Part shown: piece after piece, positions 35,635 through 43,938 of the stretch
Layout of the letters: each line of letters starts with the position of its first letter
Position numbering within the stretch: position 1 is the first letter of the stretch
NCBI RefSeq assembly: GCF_022695985.1
Contig: NZ_JAAPBF010000001.1
Location: 62,001-126,000, forward strand
Direction of reading: 5' to 3'
DNA length: 64,000 nt
DNA from: Streptomyces sp. NP-1717
GTDB taxonomy: Bacteria > Actinomycetota > Actinomycetes > Streptomycetales > Streptomycetaceae
Notes under the pieces: generated by a model
The model's input: only the letters and a program-made list of their open reading frames with translations
What the model was told of the DNA's origin: nothing
Databases searched by the model: none
Position numbers and translations under genes: made by a program

Positions 35635-36201
35635 TCACCTCTGCGGACTGAGTCCCGCCACGGTCAGCCGGAAGAGCCGGTCCGCACGGGCCGCCGGGTC
35701 GGGGTGGTGTTCGGTGGCCAGCGCGATGCCGACGGCGAGTGTGATCAGGTCGGCGACGGTGACGTCCGCCGCCACCGCGCCGTCCCGCGCGGCGCGTCGC
35801 AGCAGGGGGACACCCGCCTCCTCCAGCGCCGCCGAGCAGGCGTTGTCGTGCACGGGGTCCGGCGGGGGCCCGTCGTAGGCGAGCGTGGCCGCCAGCCCGC
35901 GGGCGGACGCGCAGTAGGCGACGACGTCGCCCAGCCACTCCAGCAGCGCGGCCCTGCTGTCGTCCGCCCCGGTCAGATCGCGGGCGCGGTCGCTCAGGGC
36001 CTCGATCCGTTTCCGTGACACCGCCTCCAGCAGGGCGCGGCGGGTGGGAAAGTGCCGGCGCACGGTGGCAGAGCCGACCCCCGCGGTGCGGGCGATCTGT
36101 TCCAGGGACGCGTCCGCCCCGTGGGTGGCGACCTCCTCCTCGGCCACGGCGAGGATGCGCGTGTAGTTGCGCCGGGCGTCGGCGCGCTGATGGTCGGGCA
36201 T
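35635..36201 (-). CDS. TetR-family regulator (divergent from NmrA gene)
   Basis: A 188-residue repressor. The HTH is ILAVAEEEVATHGADASLEQIARTAGVGSATVRRHFPTRRALLEAV, followed by the TetR_C helix bundle that includes LAYDGPPPDPVHDNACSAALEEAGVPLLRRA. The ATG is preceded by GAGGTG at 10 bases. It faces the NmrA-like gene across 109 bp that hold two identical palindromes, a textbook layout for a regulator of one neighbouring oxidoreductase or sensor. The stop lies convergent with the dehydrogenase operon. Confidence 0.9.
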   Translation of the reverse strand: MPDHQRADARRNYTRILAVAEEEVATHGADASLEQIARTAGVGSATVRRHFPTRRALLEAVSRKRIEALSDRARDLTGADDSRAALLEWLGDVVAYCASARGLAATLAYDGPPPDPVHDNACSAALEEAGVPLLRRAARDGAVAADVTVADLITLAVGIALATEHHPDPAARADRLFRLTVAGLSPQR

Positions 36202-36221
36202 GACTGGCGTCACCTCAGGCT

Positions 36222-36279
36222 TTGTTAAACGGCGGGCCCCGCCGTATCGTACCGGAATGGAAACGGCGGGCCCCGCCGT
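36222..36279. promoter_or_regulatory. Promoter with twin TetR operators
   Basis: Two copies of the 17-bp palindrome ACGGCGGG-C-CCCGCCGT, at 36229-36245 and 36263-36279, 34 bp centre to centre. In the second copy the symmetry extends to 11-base arms. TTGTTA at 36222-36227 and TATCGT at 36245-36250, 17 bases apart, form a promoter for the plus-strand NmrA gene, with the first operator between the two boxes. Confidence 0.65.
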
Positions 36280-36310
36280 TTCGTTTCCCGGCGTCCCCCG
36301 GAGGATCAGC

Positions 36311-37234
36311 ATGTCCACAGATTCCGCACCCGTCCTGGTCACAGGCGCCACCGGCAGGCAGGGCGGCGCCACCGCCCGGGCCCTGATCTCGGCGGGGGTC
36401 CCCGTCCGCGCCCTGGTGCGCGACCGGGCCACCGAACGGGCCAGGGCCGTCGAAGCGCTCGGCGCCGAACTGGTCACCGGCGATCTGCACGACCGCGACT
36501 CCGTGGTGCGGGCCGCCAAAGGCGCTCGCGCCGTCTTCTCCGTACAGATGCCGGCCATGACCGGGGACGGCTTCGACTTCGAGGGGGAGGTGGCCCAGGG
36601 CGTCAACCTCGTCGAGGGCGCGAAGGCGGCCGGAGTACGGCAGTTCGTGCACACCTCGGTCACCGGCGCCGGGCAGCACACACGGGCGCCCGGCTGGGCC
36701 GAAGGCCGCTGGGCCTCGATGGAGCCCACCCTGGGCGCCAAGAGCGCGATCCAGGACCGGGTCCGCGAGGCCGGCTTCCCCCGCTGGACACTGCTCAAGC
36801 CGGGCACGTTCATGGAGAACTTCCTCCCGTCCATGAAGTTCCTGCTCCCTCGCGGTGTCGAGGGCGGCCTGGTGAGCGTCCTGAAGCCGGAGACCCGGCT
36901 GTCCCTGGTGGCGGTGGACGACATCGGCAGGGCGGCGGCCGCGGCCGTCGACGCGCCGGAGCGGTTCGACCGCGTCGAACTGGAGCTGGCGGGCGACCAC
37001 CTGTCGATGACGGAGATCGCCGGGGTCCTGTCCCGCGCCCTGGGCACACACCTGGCGGCGCCGGACATGACGGAGGAGGAGGCCCTCGCCGCCGGAATGC
37101 CGCCGATGGGCGCCACGCACGAGTGGATGAACGTGGTCGGGCAGCCGGCCCGTCCCGAGTTCGCGAGGGATCTCGGTATCCCGCTCACCCGCTTCGAGGA
37201 ATGGGCGCGGGCGCACCTGCGCACCACGGCCTGA
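36311..37234 (+). CDS. NmrA-like NAD(P)-binding protein
   Basis: A 307-residue Rossmann-fold protein of the atypical SDR/NmrA group. VLVTGATGRQGGATARALI is the dinucleotide-binding loop, VTGDLHDRDSV and AVFSVQMPAM follow, and QFVHTSVTGAG is the typical core strand. There is no YxxxK catalytic pair in place, so it may sense redox state or reduce quinones as QorB-like proteins do. ATG with GGAGG 7 bases upstream. Divergent from tetR with twin operators between, so expression is probably induced by the TetR ligand. Confidence 0.85.
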   Translation: MSTDSAPVLVTGATGRQGGATARALISAGVPVRALVRDRATERARAVEALGAELVTGDLHDRDSVVRAAKGARAVFSVQMPAMTGDGFDFEGEVAQGVNLVEGAKAAGVRQFVHTSVTGAGQHTRAPGWAEGRWASMEPTLGAKSAIQDRVREAGFPRWTLLKPGTFMENFLPSMKFLLPRGVEGGLVSVLKPETRLSLVAVDDIGRAAAAAVDAPERFDRVELELAGDHLSMTEIAGVLSRALGTHLAAPDMTEEEALAAGMPPMGATHEWMNVVGQPARPEFARDLGIPLTRFEEWARAHLRTTA

Positions 37235-37371
37235 TCCGCTTCCGGACCACGTCCGGCCCGTCGGCCGGCCCGGCCCGTTCCGGAAGATCCCGTTCAGCCC
37301 CGATCGAGCGAATCGCCCCATACTCTCGACCTCGGTCTCCGGGGGGAGGCCGGAACGACAAGGAGGGGACG

Positions 37372-37731
37372 ATGTCCAAGATTTCCAGACGCTCGCTGCT
37401 GGGGTACTCGGGTACGGCCGCGGCGGGGGCGGTACTCGCCTCGTCCGCGACGGCCCAGGCCGCGGGCAGCGACGCCGCGTCGGCTCAGGCGGCGGAAACC
37501 GGCGCCGCGGCGGTCGCGTTCGACAACGGCACCGAATTCACCGGCAGGACCAGCATCGGTCCCGTGGACGCTTCCATGACGCTGACGTTCAGCCTCCGGA
37601 TCGACGAGGCGCCCGCGGCCAACAGGATCACCGCCCTGGAGGTCGCTGAAGCGCTCTCGGAACTCGCCGAGGCGCGCGGCTGGCCCCCCGTCACGTTCTA
37701 CGGCACCCCGCCGCCCGCCCCGCTGAACTGA
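37372..37731 (+). CDS. Small exported protein with Tat-like signal
   Basis: A 119-residue protein. SRRSLLGYSGTAAAGAVLASSATAQAAG begins with a twin-arginine motif (SRRSLLG) and a mildly hydrophobic stretch, ending in AQA. The mature part of about 85 residues, AVAFDNGTEFTGRTSIGPVDASMTLTFSLRIDEAPAANRITALEVAEALSELAEARGWPPVTFYG, looks like one beta-alpha module. No cysteines and no recognised domain. The ribosome site AAGGAGGGG is very strong, suggesting high expression. A hairpin follows the stop. I do not recognise the family. Confidence 0.65.
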   Translation: MSKISRRSLLGYSGTAAAGAVLASSATAQAAGSDAASAQAAETGAAAVAFDNGTEFTGRTSIGPVDASMTLTFSLRIDEAPAANRITALEVAEALSELAEARGWPPVTFYGTPPPAPLN

Positions 37732-37755
37732 CGCCCGATCCCCGCGGCACCAGGT

Positions 37756-37788
37756 CGCCCCACCGGCACGGACACCGTCGGTGGGGCG
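37756..37788. terminator. Bidirectional terminator hairpin
   Basis: CGCCCCACCG at 37756-37765 and CGGTGGGGCG at 37779-37788, perfect 10-base arms, in the 75-bp gap between the convergent small exported protein and gntR. Confidence 0.65.
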
Positions 37789-37806
37789 CTCCGGGCCCCA
37801 CGGCGC

Positions 37807-38520
37807 TCACTCCCAGACGACGATGTTGCGCCGCACCGGGACCGCTCCGGAGTCCGAGGCGAACAGCTCCGGTGAGCGCTCCCTGATGCGCTCGACGTCG
37901 TCGAACACCGCCCGCAGATGGGCGCGCATGGCGGAGCGGGCCAGGGAGACGTCGCCCGCGAGGACCGCGTCGAGGATGTCGACGTGCTGGTCGGCGAAGC
38001 CGGACGACGACGCGGTGTCGTAGAGGCCGAGCCGCCGCGCGCGGTCGAGATGGCCCTTGGCCGAGACGACGGTCGCCCAGGCGTTGCCGTGGCCGCTCAG
38101 CCGCAGAAGTCCCTGATGGAACGCCTCGTCCAGCTCGAAGAAGTCCTCCAGGCCGAGACCCGGCCGGCGCTGCTCCTCCAGATTGCGGCGCAGCTCGTCG
38201 ACCAGATCGGGGTCCGGCTCGGCGGGCAGGTCTTCGAGGGAGGCCAACTCCACGGCCTCTCGGAGGAATTGGGCGTCCGCCACCTTGGCCGGGTCGACGC
38301 GCGAGACGAAGGACCCCACCTGCGGGAAGACCTGCACGAGGCCCTCCTCGGACAGCAGGATCAGACTCTCCCGGATCGGCGTGCGGCTCACCCCGAGGGA
38401 GGCGGCGAGTTCGTTCTCCGACAGCGCGGCGCCCGGGGGAAACTCAAGCGTCAGAACCTTGCGACGCAGCGTCGCGTAGACGGAACGGCGACTGGTCCGC
38501 TGCCGGTTCGATTGAGCCAT
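37807..38520 (-). CDS. GntR-family (FCD) regulator of the mannonate cluster
   Basis: A 237-residue regulator. The GntR winged HTH (VYATLRRKVLTLEFPPGAALSENELAASLGVSRTPIRESLILLSEEGLVQVFPQVGSFVSRV) is followed by the all-helical FCD ligand domain (AQFLREAVELASLE...ELDEAFHQGLLRLSGHGNAW...QHVDILDAVLAGDVSLARSAMRAHL). Its His and Asp residues form a metal/ligand site in this family. I use the ATG at 38520. It is divergent from manD; FCD regulators of hexuronate genes (UxuR, ExuR) bind D-fructuronate or related acids. The same is likely here. Confidence 0.9.
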   Translation of the reverse strand: MAQSNRQRTSRRSVYATLRRKVLTLEFPPGAALSENELAASLGVSRTPIRESLILLSEEGLVQVFPQVGSFVSRVDPAKVADAQFLREAVELASLEDLPAEPDPDLVDELRRNLEEQRRPGLGLEDFFELDEAFHQGLLRLSGHGNAWATVVSAKGHLDRARRLGLYDTASSSGFADQHVDILDAVLAGDVSLARSAMRAHLRAVFDDVERIRERSPELFASDSGAVPVRRNIVVWE

Positions 38521-38600
38521 GCGCTCATCGTATCGGGGCGCCGTGCCCATCGATGCCTCCCGTTCGACGGCTGCGCCGACCTCACCGGAGTCGACACCGC

Positions 38601-38641
38601 ACAAGTATTGCATCCCTTCGCGACCGATGCTTGTATACCAG
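38601..38641 (+). promoter_or_regulatory. Promoter and GntR operator of the mannonate operon
   Basis: TTGCAT at 38608-38613 and TTGTAT at 38631-38636, 17 bases apart, form a promoter. TTGTATACCA at 38631-38640 contains the GTATAC core seen in UxuR/FadR-type GntR sites and overlaps the -10 box. CAAGTATTG at 38602-38610 overlaps the -35 box. Occupation of either would stop initiation. Confidence 0.45.
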
Positions 38642-38750
38642 TCGTGTCGACCAGTGGAGGGTTCGCTTCCGCTCTGTCAGGCACCGTACGGATCGTCCGA
38701 AGAAGTGAACCGAGGCAACCGAAGTGGACCTGGTGGACCGGAGTGGACCT

Positions 38751-39959
38751 GTGAGCAAGATCGAACGCGTGGAGGTGTTCGTCGCCTCCCCCGGGCGGAC
38801 CTTCGTCACCCTGCGCATCACCACGTCGGACGGGGTCACCGGCCTCGGGGACGCCACGCTGAACGGCCGTGAACTGGCCGTCGCGAGCTATCTGCGGGAC
38901 CACCTCGTCCCCCTGCTCATCGGCAAGGACCCCGCCCGTATCGAGGACATGTGGCAGTACCTGTACCGGGGCGCGTACTGGCGGCGCGGCCCGGTCACCA
39001 TGACCGCGATCGCCGCCGTCGACACCGCCCTGTGGGACATCAAGGGCAAGACCGCCGGTCTGCCCGTCTACCAGCTGCTCGGCGGACGCTCACGCGACGG
39101 CGTCACGGTCTACTCGCACGCCAGCGGTACGGACATCCCGTCCCTGCTCGACGATGTCGACCGGTTCCTCGACCTCGGCTACAGAGCGGTGCGCGCGCAG
39201 GCCGCCGTACCCGGTGTCGGCGGCAGCTACGGAGTCCGCAAGGGCAAGGTGTACGAACCCGCCGCGACCTCGCTGCCCGACGAGCAGCCCTGGGACACCG
39301 AGGCGTACCTGCGATTCGCGCCGACCGCGCTGGAGGCCGTCCGGGAGCGTTTCGGCTTCGGCTTCCATCTGCTCCACGACGTGCACCACCGGCTCACCCC
39401 CATCGAGGCGGCCCGCTTCGGCAAGAGCGTCGAGGACAGCCAGTTGTACTGGATGGAGGATCCGACGCCCGCCGAGAACCAGGAGGCGTTCCGGCTCATC
39501 CGCCGACACACGACCACGCCGATCGCGGTGGGAGAGGTGCTGAACTCGATCTGGGACGTACAGCACCTGATCACCGAGCAGCTCATCGACTACGTACGCA
39601 CCACCGTCGTGCACGCCGGCGGCATCACCCATCTGCGCCGAATCTTCGACCTGGCCGCCCTCTACCAGGTGCGCACCGGCTCCCACGGGGCGACGGACCT
39701 CTCCCCCGTCTCCATGGCCGCCGCGGTGCACGTCGACATCGCCGTACCGAACTTCGGCATCCAGGAGTACATGGGGCACCCCGACGAGGCCGCCGAGGTC
39801 TTCCACAGCGGCGTGACCTTCGCGGACGGGATGCTGCACCCGTCGCAGGAGCCCGGGCTCGGGGTCACGTACGACGAGAAGGCGGCGGAGCGTTTCCCGT
39901 ACCAGGCACGCTATCTGCCGGTCGCGCGGCGTCTCGACGGGTCGGTGCACGACTGGTGA
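38751..39959 (+). CDS. manD: D-mannonate dehydratase (enolase superfamily)
   Basis: A 402-residue enzyme of the ManD/RspA type. It is close to E. coli RspA throughout the first 110 residues: [42 protein letters not shown] and [29 protein letters not shown]. Metal and acid/base segments follow ([42 protein letters not shown]). Enolase-superfamily ManD converts D-mannonate to 2-keto-3-deoxygluconate; some members act very weakly. GTG at 38751 has GGAG at 7 bases; an in-frame GTG at 38724 is the alternative. It is the first gene of a four-gene operon divergent from gntR. Confidence 0.88.
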   Translation: MSKIERVEVFVASPGRTFVTLRITTSDGVTGLGDATLNGRELAVASYLRDHLVPLLIGKDPARIEDMWQYLYRGAYWRRGPVTMTAIAAVDTALWDIKGKTAGLPVYQLLGGRSRDGVTVYSHASGTDIPSLLDDVDRFLDLGYRAVRAQAAVPGVGGSYGVRKGKVYEPAATSLPDEQPWDTEAYLRFAPTALEAVRERFGFGFHLLHDVHHRLTPIEAARFGKSVEDSQLYWMEDPTPAENQEAFRLIRRHTTTPIAVGEVLNSIWDVQHLITEQLIDYVRTTVVHAGGITHLRRIFDLAALYQVRTGSHGATDLSPVSMAAAVHVDIAVPNFGIQEYMGHPDEAAEVFHSGVTFADGMLHPSQEPGLGVTYDEKAAERFPYQARYLPVARRLDGSVHDW

Positions 39960-41449
39960 ACGCCATGACCCCGACCCCGCCCGCGGGCACGGACCCGCCG
40001 CCGCTGGGACGTGCCACGCTCGGCCGGATCGCGCCCGGACGGCGCCCGGCCGTCGATCCCCGTGAACTGCGCCCGAGAATCGTCCACTTCGGACTCGGGG
40101 CCTTCCACCGGGCGCATCAGGCCCTCTACACCGAGCGTGCCTCGGCCCTCTCCGGTGAACCGTGGGGGATCGTCGCAGTCGCCCCTCGGTCGCTGCCCGT
40201 GGTGGCGGCGATGCGCGCGCAGGACTGTCTCTACTCGCTGACCGAACTCCGCCCCGAGGGACCCGCCGCCCGGGTGATCGGATCGGTCACCGACGCGCTC
40301 GGCATGCGTCCGGACGCCGGACGCGTCGACGCCCTGCTCGCCTCCCCGGAGGTCACCGTGCTGACGTCGACCATCACCGAGAAGGGCCACCACCGGCGGC
40401 CGGGCAGCGGCGAACTCGACACCCTGGCACCGGAGATCGCCGCGGATCTGGCGGCGCGGGACACCGGTGACCTCACCACGGTCGTCGGGCGGATCGCCGC
40501 CGGACTCACCCTGCGGATGCGCTCCGGCGGAGCCCCGGTCACCCTCCTGTCCTGCGACAACATGGCCGGGAACGGCTCCGCGCTCGCCACGGTCGTCCGG
40601 GGCTTCGTCGAAGCGTCGTCCTGGCCCGACCGCCGCGCCGTACTCGACTGGATGGCGGCCTCGGTCGCCTTTCCCGCGACGGTCGTCGACCGCATCGTGC
40701 CCGCGACGACGGACCAGGACCGGCGGACCGCCGACTCGGCACTGGGCGTGCGCGACGCCGTGCCCGTCGTCGGCGAGCCCTACCGGCAGTGGGTCCTGGA
40801 GGACTCCTTCGCCGGACCGCGACCGCCGTGGGAGCTGGACGGCGCGCTGTTCGTCCCCGATGTCGTCCCGTACCAGCTCACGAAGTTGCGGCTGCTCAAC
40901 GGGGCGCACTCCGCCCTCGCGTATCTCGGCGCGGCGGCGGGATGCGTGACGGTCGCCGACGCCCTGGCGACCGGCTGGGGCGAGCGGTTCGTCCGGGCCT
41001 TCTGCGCGGAGGCCGGGCCGACACTGCCGGCCGGCGGCCCCGATCCCCTGGGCTACGCGGACGATCTCGTCGAGCGGTTCCGGAACCCCGCTGTCCGGCA
41101 TCTGCTCCAGCAGATCGGATCCGACGGGTCGTTGAAGATTCCCGAGCGGTGGTTCGACGCCCTGCGGGTCCTTCGCGCGTCCCCGTCGCCCGCCCCGGTC
41201 CTCGAACTCGCCCTGGCCGCGTGGGTGAACGCCACCCGCGCCGCCGAGGGCGGCGGCCAGCTGTTCGGTACGACGGACCCCGCCTCGGCGACCCTGGCCG
41301 GCTGCTGGCACGGCACGACAAATCTCCCCGACACGGTCCGACGGCTGCTACGCGCCGTCGGAGCGGTGGACCTGGCCGAGGACGACGCCCTCGTCTCCAA
41401 CATCGCCGCCCGGATCCCCGCACTGCACGCCGGCCACATCGATTTCTGA
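39956..41449 (+). CDS. uxuB: Fructuronate reductase (mannitol dehydrogenase family)
   Basis: A 497-residue long-chain polyol dehydrogenase. [20 protein letters not shown] is the NAD-binding motif, STITEKGHH and [11 protein letters not shown] are family signatures, and [20 protein letters not shown] carries the catalytic Lys and surrounding residues. It interconverts D-fructuronate and D-mannonate, the step before ManD. Start GTG overlaps the manD stop by 4 bases (GTGA); an ATG at 39965 is an alternative. Coupling with manD supports the UxuB assignment over mannitol dehydrogenase. Confidence 0.88.
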   Translation: MNAMTPTPPAGTDPPPLGRATLGRIAPGRRPAVDPRELRPRIVHFGLGAFHRAHQALYTERASALSGEPWGIVAVAPRSLPVVAAMRAQDCLYSLTELRPEGPAARVIGSVTDALGMRPDAGRVDALLASPEVTVLTSTITEKGHHRRPGSGELDTLAPEIAADLAARDTGDLTTVVGRIAAGLTLRMRSGGAPVTLLSCDNMAGNGSALATVVRGFVEASSWPDRRAVLDWMAASVAFPATVVDRIVPATTDQDRRTADSALGVRDAVPVVGEPYRQWVLEDSFAGPRPPWELDGALFVPDVVPYQLTKLRLLNGAHSALAYLGAAAGCVTVADALATGWGERFVRAFCAEAGPTLPAGGPDPLGYADDLVERFRNPAVRHLLQQIGSDGSLKIPERWFDALRVLRASPSPAPVLELALAAWVNATRAAEGGGQLFGTTDPASATLAGCWHGTTNLPDTVRRLLRAVGAVDLAEDDALVSNIAARIPALHAGHIDF

Positions 41450-41505
41450 CCCCATCCGCCCAAGGCCACGCCGTACAAGCACAGCCCTGAACAACGGAGT
41501 TCACC

Positions 41506-42903
41506 ATGACGGACACCACGCGGGCCGAGCCCGCAGGCTCCGCGAAGCGCACCACACGCGATCTCACCAGAGCCGCCGTATCCGGCTGGCTCGGCACGGC
41601 GATGGAGTTCATGGACTTCCAGCTCTACTCGCTGGCAGCCGCCATCGTCTTCAACAAGATCTTCTTCCCCGACGTCAGCCCCGCCATCGGCCTGATCGCC
41701 GCGATGGCGACCTACGGCGTCGGATACGTGGCCAGGCTCGCCGGAGCCGTCTACTTCGGGCGCATGGGCGACCGGATCGGCCGCAAGAAGGTGCTGTACC
41801 TGACCATCCTGCTGATGGGTGCGTCGACCACACTGATCGGCGCACTGCCCACGTACGCGACCATCGGCATCCTCGCGCCCATCCTGCTGGTCGTTCTGCG
41901 GCTCGTCCAGGGCTTCGGAGCGGGCGCCGAGATCGCCGGGGCCACCGTCATGCTCGCCGAGTACGCCCCCGCCAAGCGCCGGGGGCTCATCTCGTCGCTG
42001 GTGTCGCTCGGCACCAACTCCGGCACGCTGGCGGCCTCGGGCCTGTGGGCGATCCTGCTCGCCGTGCTCAGCGAGGAACAACTGCTGTCGTGGGGCTGGC
42101 GGTTGCCGTTCCTGCTGAGCTTCGCCCTGATGATCTTCGCGGTCTGGCTGCGCGGCAACCTCAAGGAGAGCCCGGTCTTCGAGGAGCGGGCGGACGTCGT
42201 GGACGGCGTCGCCATGTCACGTGAAGAGGTCGAATCGGCCCTCGACAACGCCTCTTTGGAGGAGAAGCGCGAGGGCGTGCTGGAGGCCGGGATCCGGCAG
42301 CGCAAGGGCAAGGCGTTCTTCCTCTCCCTCGGGCTGCGGTTCGGCCAGGCGGGCAACTCGGGCCTCATCCAGACGTTCCTCGTCGGCTACATCGCCACCA
42401 ACCTGGACGCCGGCCGGGCGGTCCCCACCGACGCGATCCTCTACGGCTCGCTGCTGGGCTTCGTCACCGTGCCCGTGGTGGGTCTGCTCGGCGACCGCTT
42501 CGGCCGCCGGCCGATGTACGTCGCGCTCACGCTGCTGACCATGGTCCTCGCCTTCCCGATGATGCTCATGATCACCTCCGGCAACACCGCCGCCCTGATG
42601 CTGGGGATGGTCCTGGCACTCAACATCGGTGTCCTCGGGCTGTTCTCGCTGGAGAGCGTGACGATGGCCGAACTGTTCGGCTCCCGCACCCGGTTCACCC
42701 AGCTCGCCCTGTCCAAGGAGATCGGCGGCATCCTCGCCACCGCCATCGGCCCGGTCATCGCCGCGTCACTCACCGCGGTCACCGGCAGTTGGTGGCCGAT
42801 CGCCGCGATGCTCGTCGTCTACTCGCTCATCACCCTGACGTCCGCCCTGCTCGCACCCGAGACGCGCGGGCGGGATCTGGTACGGCTGGAGGACGCGGCA
42901 TGA
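41506..42903 (+). CDS. MHS-type MFS carboxylate transporter
   Basis: A 465-residue, 12-helix symporter of the metabolite:H+ family (KgtP/ProP-like). GTAMEFMDFQLYSLAAAIVF opens the first helix; the loop-2 motif is GRMGDRIGRKKVL, and LRLVQGFGAGAEIAGATVMLAEYAP is helix 4. The second-half copy GDRFGRRPMYVAL is present, and a long acidic cytoplasmic loop lies between (about 220-265). It likely takes up a hexuronate or aldonate used by this cluster. ATG with GGAG upstream. The stop overlaps the dehydrogenase start (ATGA). Confidence 0.88.
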   Translation: MTDTTRAEPAGSAKRTTRDLTRAAVSGWLGTAMEFMDFQLYSLAAAIVFNKIFFPDVSPAIGLIAAMATYGVGYVARLAGAVYFGRMGDRIGRKKVLYLTILLMGASTTLIGALPTYATIGILAPILLVVLRLVQGFGAGAEIAGATVMLAEYAPAKRRGLISSLVSLGTNSGTLAASGLWAILLAVLSEEQLLSWGWRLPFLLSFALMIFAVWLRGNLKESPVFEERADVVDGVAMSREEVESALDNASLEEKREGVLEAGIRQRKGKAFFLSLGLRFGQAGNSGLIQTFLVGYIATNLDAGRAVPTDAILYGSLLGFVTVPVVGLLGDRFGRRPMYVALTLLTMVLAFPMMLMITSGNTAALMLGMVLALNIGVLGLFSLESVTMAELFGSRTRFTQLALSKEIGGILATAIGPVIAASLTAVTGSWWPIAAMLVVYSLITLTSALLAPETRGRDLVRLEDAA

Positions 42904-43937
42904 GGGCGGTCGTCGTCCACGGGGCACGCGATCTGCGGATCGACGAGCGCCCGCGGCCGGTCCCCGGTCCCGGGGAAGTCCTTGTCGCCATGGAGTGGGG
43001 CGGGATCTGCGGCTCCGACGTCGCGTACTGGAAGCACGGTGCCTCCGGGACCGCCTCGCTCGCCCATCCGCTGGTACTCGGCCATGAGATGGCCGGGCGG
43101 ATCGCCGGAACCGGCCCGGGTGTCGCCGGTCTGACGGAGGGCCGGCCGGTGACGGTCCATCCGGCGGAGCCGGTCGGCGACGAGCGGCTGCCCGACCGGA
43201 TCGCCGGTCGCACCAATCTCCACCGGCGCGTCCGGTACTTCGGGTCGGCCGCCTTCGACCCGCACACCGACGGCGGGTTCAGTGAGTACCGGGTGGTCCG
43301 CGCGGCGCAGATACGACCGCTGCCCGAGGGGGTCACCACCGAGCACGGCGCCCTCGCCGAACCTCTCGCCGTGGCCCTGCACGCCGTGCACCGCGCCGGG
43401 GACCTGCGAGGGAAGACCGTTCTGGTCAATGGCGCGGGCCCGATCGGAGCGCTGGTCGTGGCGGCGGCGAAGCATCGCGGGGCCGCCTCCGTGATCGCCT
43501 CGGACATCTCCGAGTCGTCGCTCGCCGTCGCCCGCGCCATGGGCGCGGACCGGACGGTCGACGTCTCCACGGGAGCCGGGCTGCCCGAGGACGTCGAGCT
43601 GTCCTTCGACGCCTCGGGCGCCCCGGCCGCGCTGGGGCCGGTCCTGCGGGCGACGGCGCGCGGCGGCACCCTCGTCCAGGTCGGGAACCTCCCCGGCACG
43701 GCCGTACCCGCGGTGCTCGGAGACCTCGTGACCAGGGAGATCACCTGGGTCGGCTCGTACCGCTTCGTCGGGGAGATCGACGACGCGCTGCTCGCGATGC
43801 GGGACGGGCTCGACGTGTCCCCCGTCATCAGTCACCGCTTCGACCTGGAGCGGGCGGACGAGGCCCTGGGCGTCGCGGCGGCGAGCGGGAGCAGCAAGGT
43901 GATGCTGCGGCTGGGCGGGGCGACGGCGGGCGGGTGA
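42900..43937 (+). CDS. idnD: L-idonate 5-dehydrogenase-like alcohol dehydrogenase
   Basis: A 345-residue MDR enzyme. Catalytic zinc ligands are Cys37 (GGICGSD) and His62-Glu63 (LGHEMAG). RRVRYFGSAAFDPHTDGGFSEY matches the IdnD-specific stretch of E. coli (MRFFGSAMYFPHVDGGF), and VNGAGPIGALVVAAAKHRG is the NAD loop. The four cysteines of the structural zinc lobe, present in E. coli IdnD, are absent; Cys37 is the only cysteine. The start overlaps the transporter gene by 4 bases. It would oxidise L-idonate, or a related gulonate, to feed the fructuronate/mannonate steps. Confidence 0.8.
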   Translation: MRAVVVHGARDLRIDERPRPVPGPGEVLVAMEWGGICGSDVAYWKHGASGTASLAHPLVLGHEMAGRIAGTGPGVAGLTEGRPVTVHPAEPVGDERLPDRIAGRTNLHRRVRYFGSAAFDPHTDGGFSEYRVVRAAQIRPLPEGVTTEHGALAEPLAVALHAVHRAGDLRGKTVLVNGAGPIGALVVAAAKHRGAASVIASDISESSLAVARAMGADRTVDVSTGAGLPEDVELSFDASGAPAALGPVLRATARGGTLVQVGNLPGTAVPAVLGDLVTREITWVGSYRFVGEIDDALLAMRDGLDVSPVISHRFDLERADEALGVAAASGSSKVMLRLGGATAGG

Positions 43938-43938
43938 G

